10,000 nt of DNA, taken from positions 5,884,492 to 5,894,491 of the forward strand of contig CAUJGJ010000185.1 of NCBI GenBank assembly GCA_963170055.1, read 5' to 3'. This stretch comes from Halisarca cf. caerulea (Eukaryota; Porifera; Demospongiae; Chondrillida; Halisarcidae). The number at the start of each line of letters is the position of its first letter. The stretch's first letter is position 1. This document shows, piece by piece, positions 1 through 10,000 of this stretch. The position numbers and the translations under genes were made by a program. A model generated the notes under the pieces. It was not told where the DNA came from. It searched no databases and saw only the letters and a program-made list of their open reading frames with translations.

Positions 1-10000
<10,000 letters not shown>

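Overview
The window is one continuous piece of a single protein-coding gene from an animal or other ciliated eukaryote. It encodes part of an axonemal dynein heavy chain, best matched to DNAH2 (the beta heavy chain of the two-headed inner-arm dynein I1/f). The gene runs on the plus strand and enters and leaves the window, so no promoter, start codon, stop codon or terminator is present. I resolve 19 coding segments separated by 18 GT-AG introns. The segments sum to 4065 nt (1355 codons, about 30% of a roughly 4400-residue heavy chain) and the frame stays open across every junction. Introns sum to 5935 nt.

Protein layout, with residues numbered from the first in-window codon: end of the linker and entry to AAA1 (1-70); AAA1 with intact P-loop, Walker B and sensor I (71 to about 310); AAA2 with P-loop 352-359 (about 312-570); AAA3 with P-loop 686-693 (about 640-900); AAA4 with P-loop-like 1033-1041 (about 1000-1260); first heptads of stalk coiled coil CC1 (1267-1355). 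No frameshift or in-frame stop was found, so the gene looks functional.

The introns are short (99-832 nt) and unusually loaded with repeats. Dinucleotide tracts occur in introns 1, 2, 5, 7, 8, 10, 13, 16 and 18, some as CA and some as GT in the sense strand. A TACGTA/TATG-type tetranucleotide family fills parts of introns 3, 4, 9, 14 and 17. There is a 25-bp minisatellite in intron 1, a 28-bp minisatellite in intron 15 and a 37-bp repeat in intron 17. Three inverted-repeat elements look like non-autonomous DNA transposons (introns 14, 16 and 17).

The organism cannot be fixed from this window. Short GT-AG introns, a motile-cilium dynein and dense microsatellites suggest an invertebrate metazoan, and an early-branching marine animal such as a sponge is only an impression. 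No previously undescribed multi-gene system is visible. The second-look items are the intronic elements, a possible transposon-derived in-frame cassette exon in intron 16, and repeat-built splice signals.
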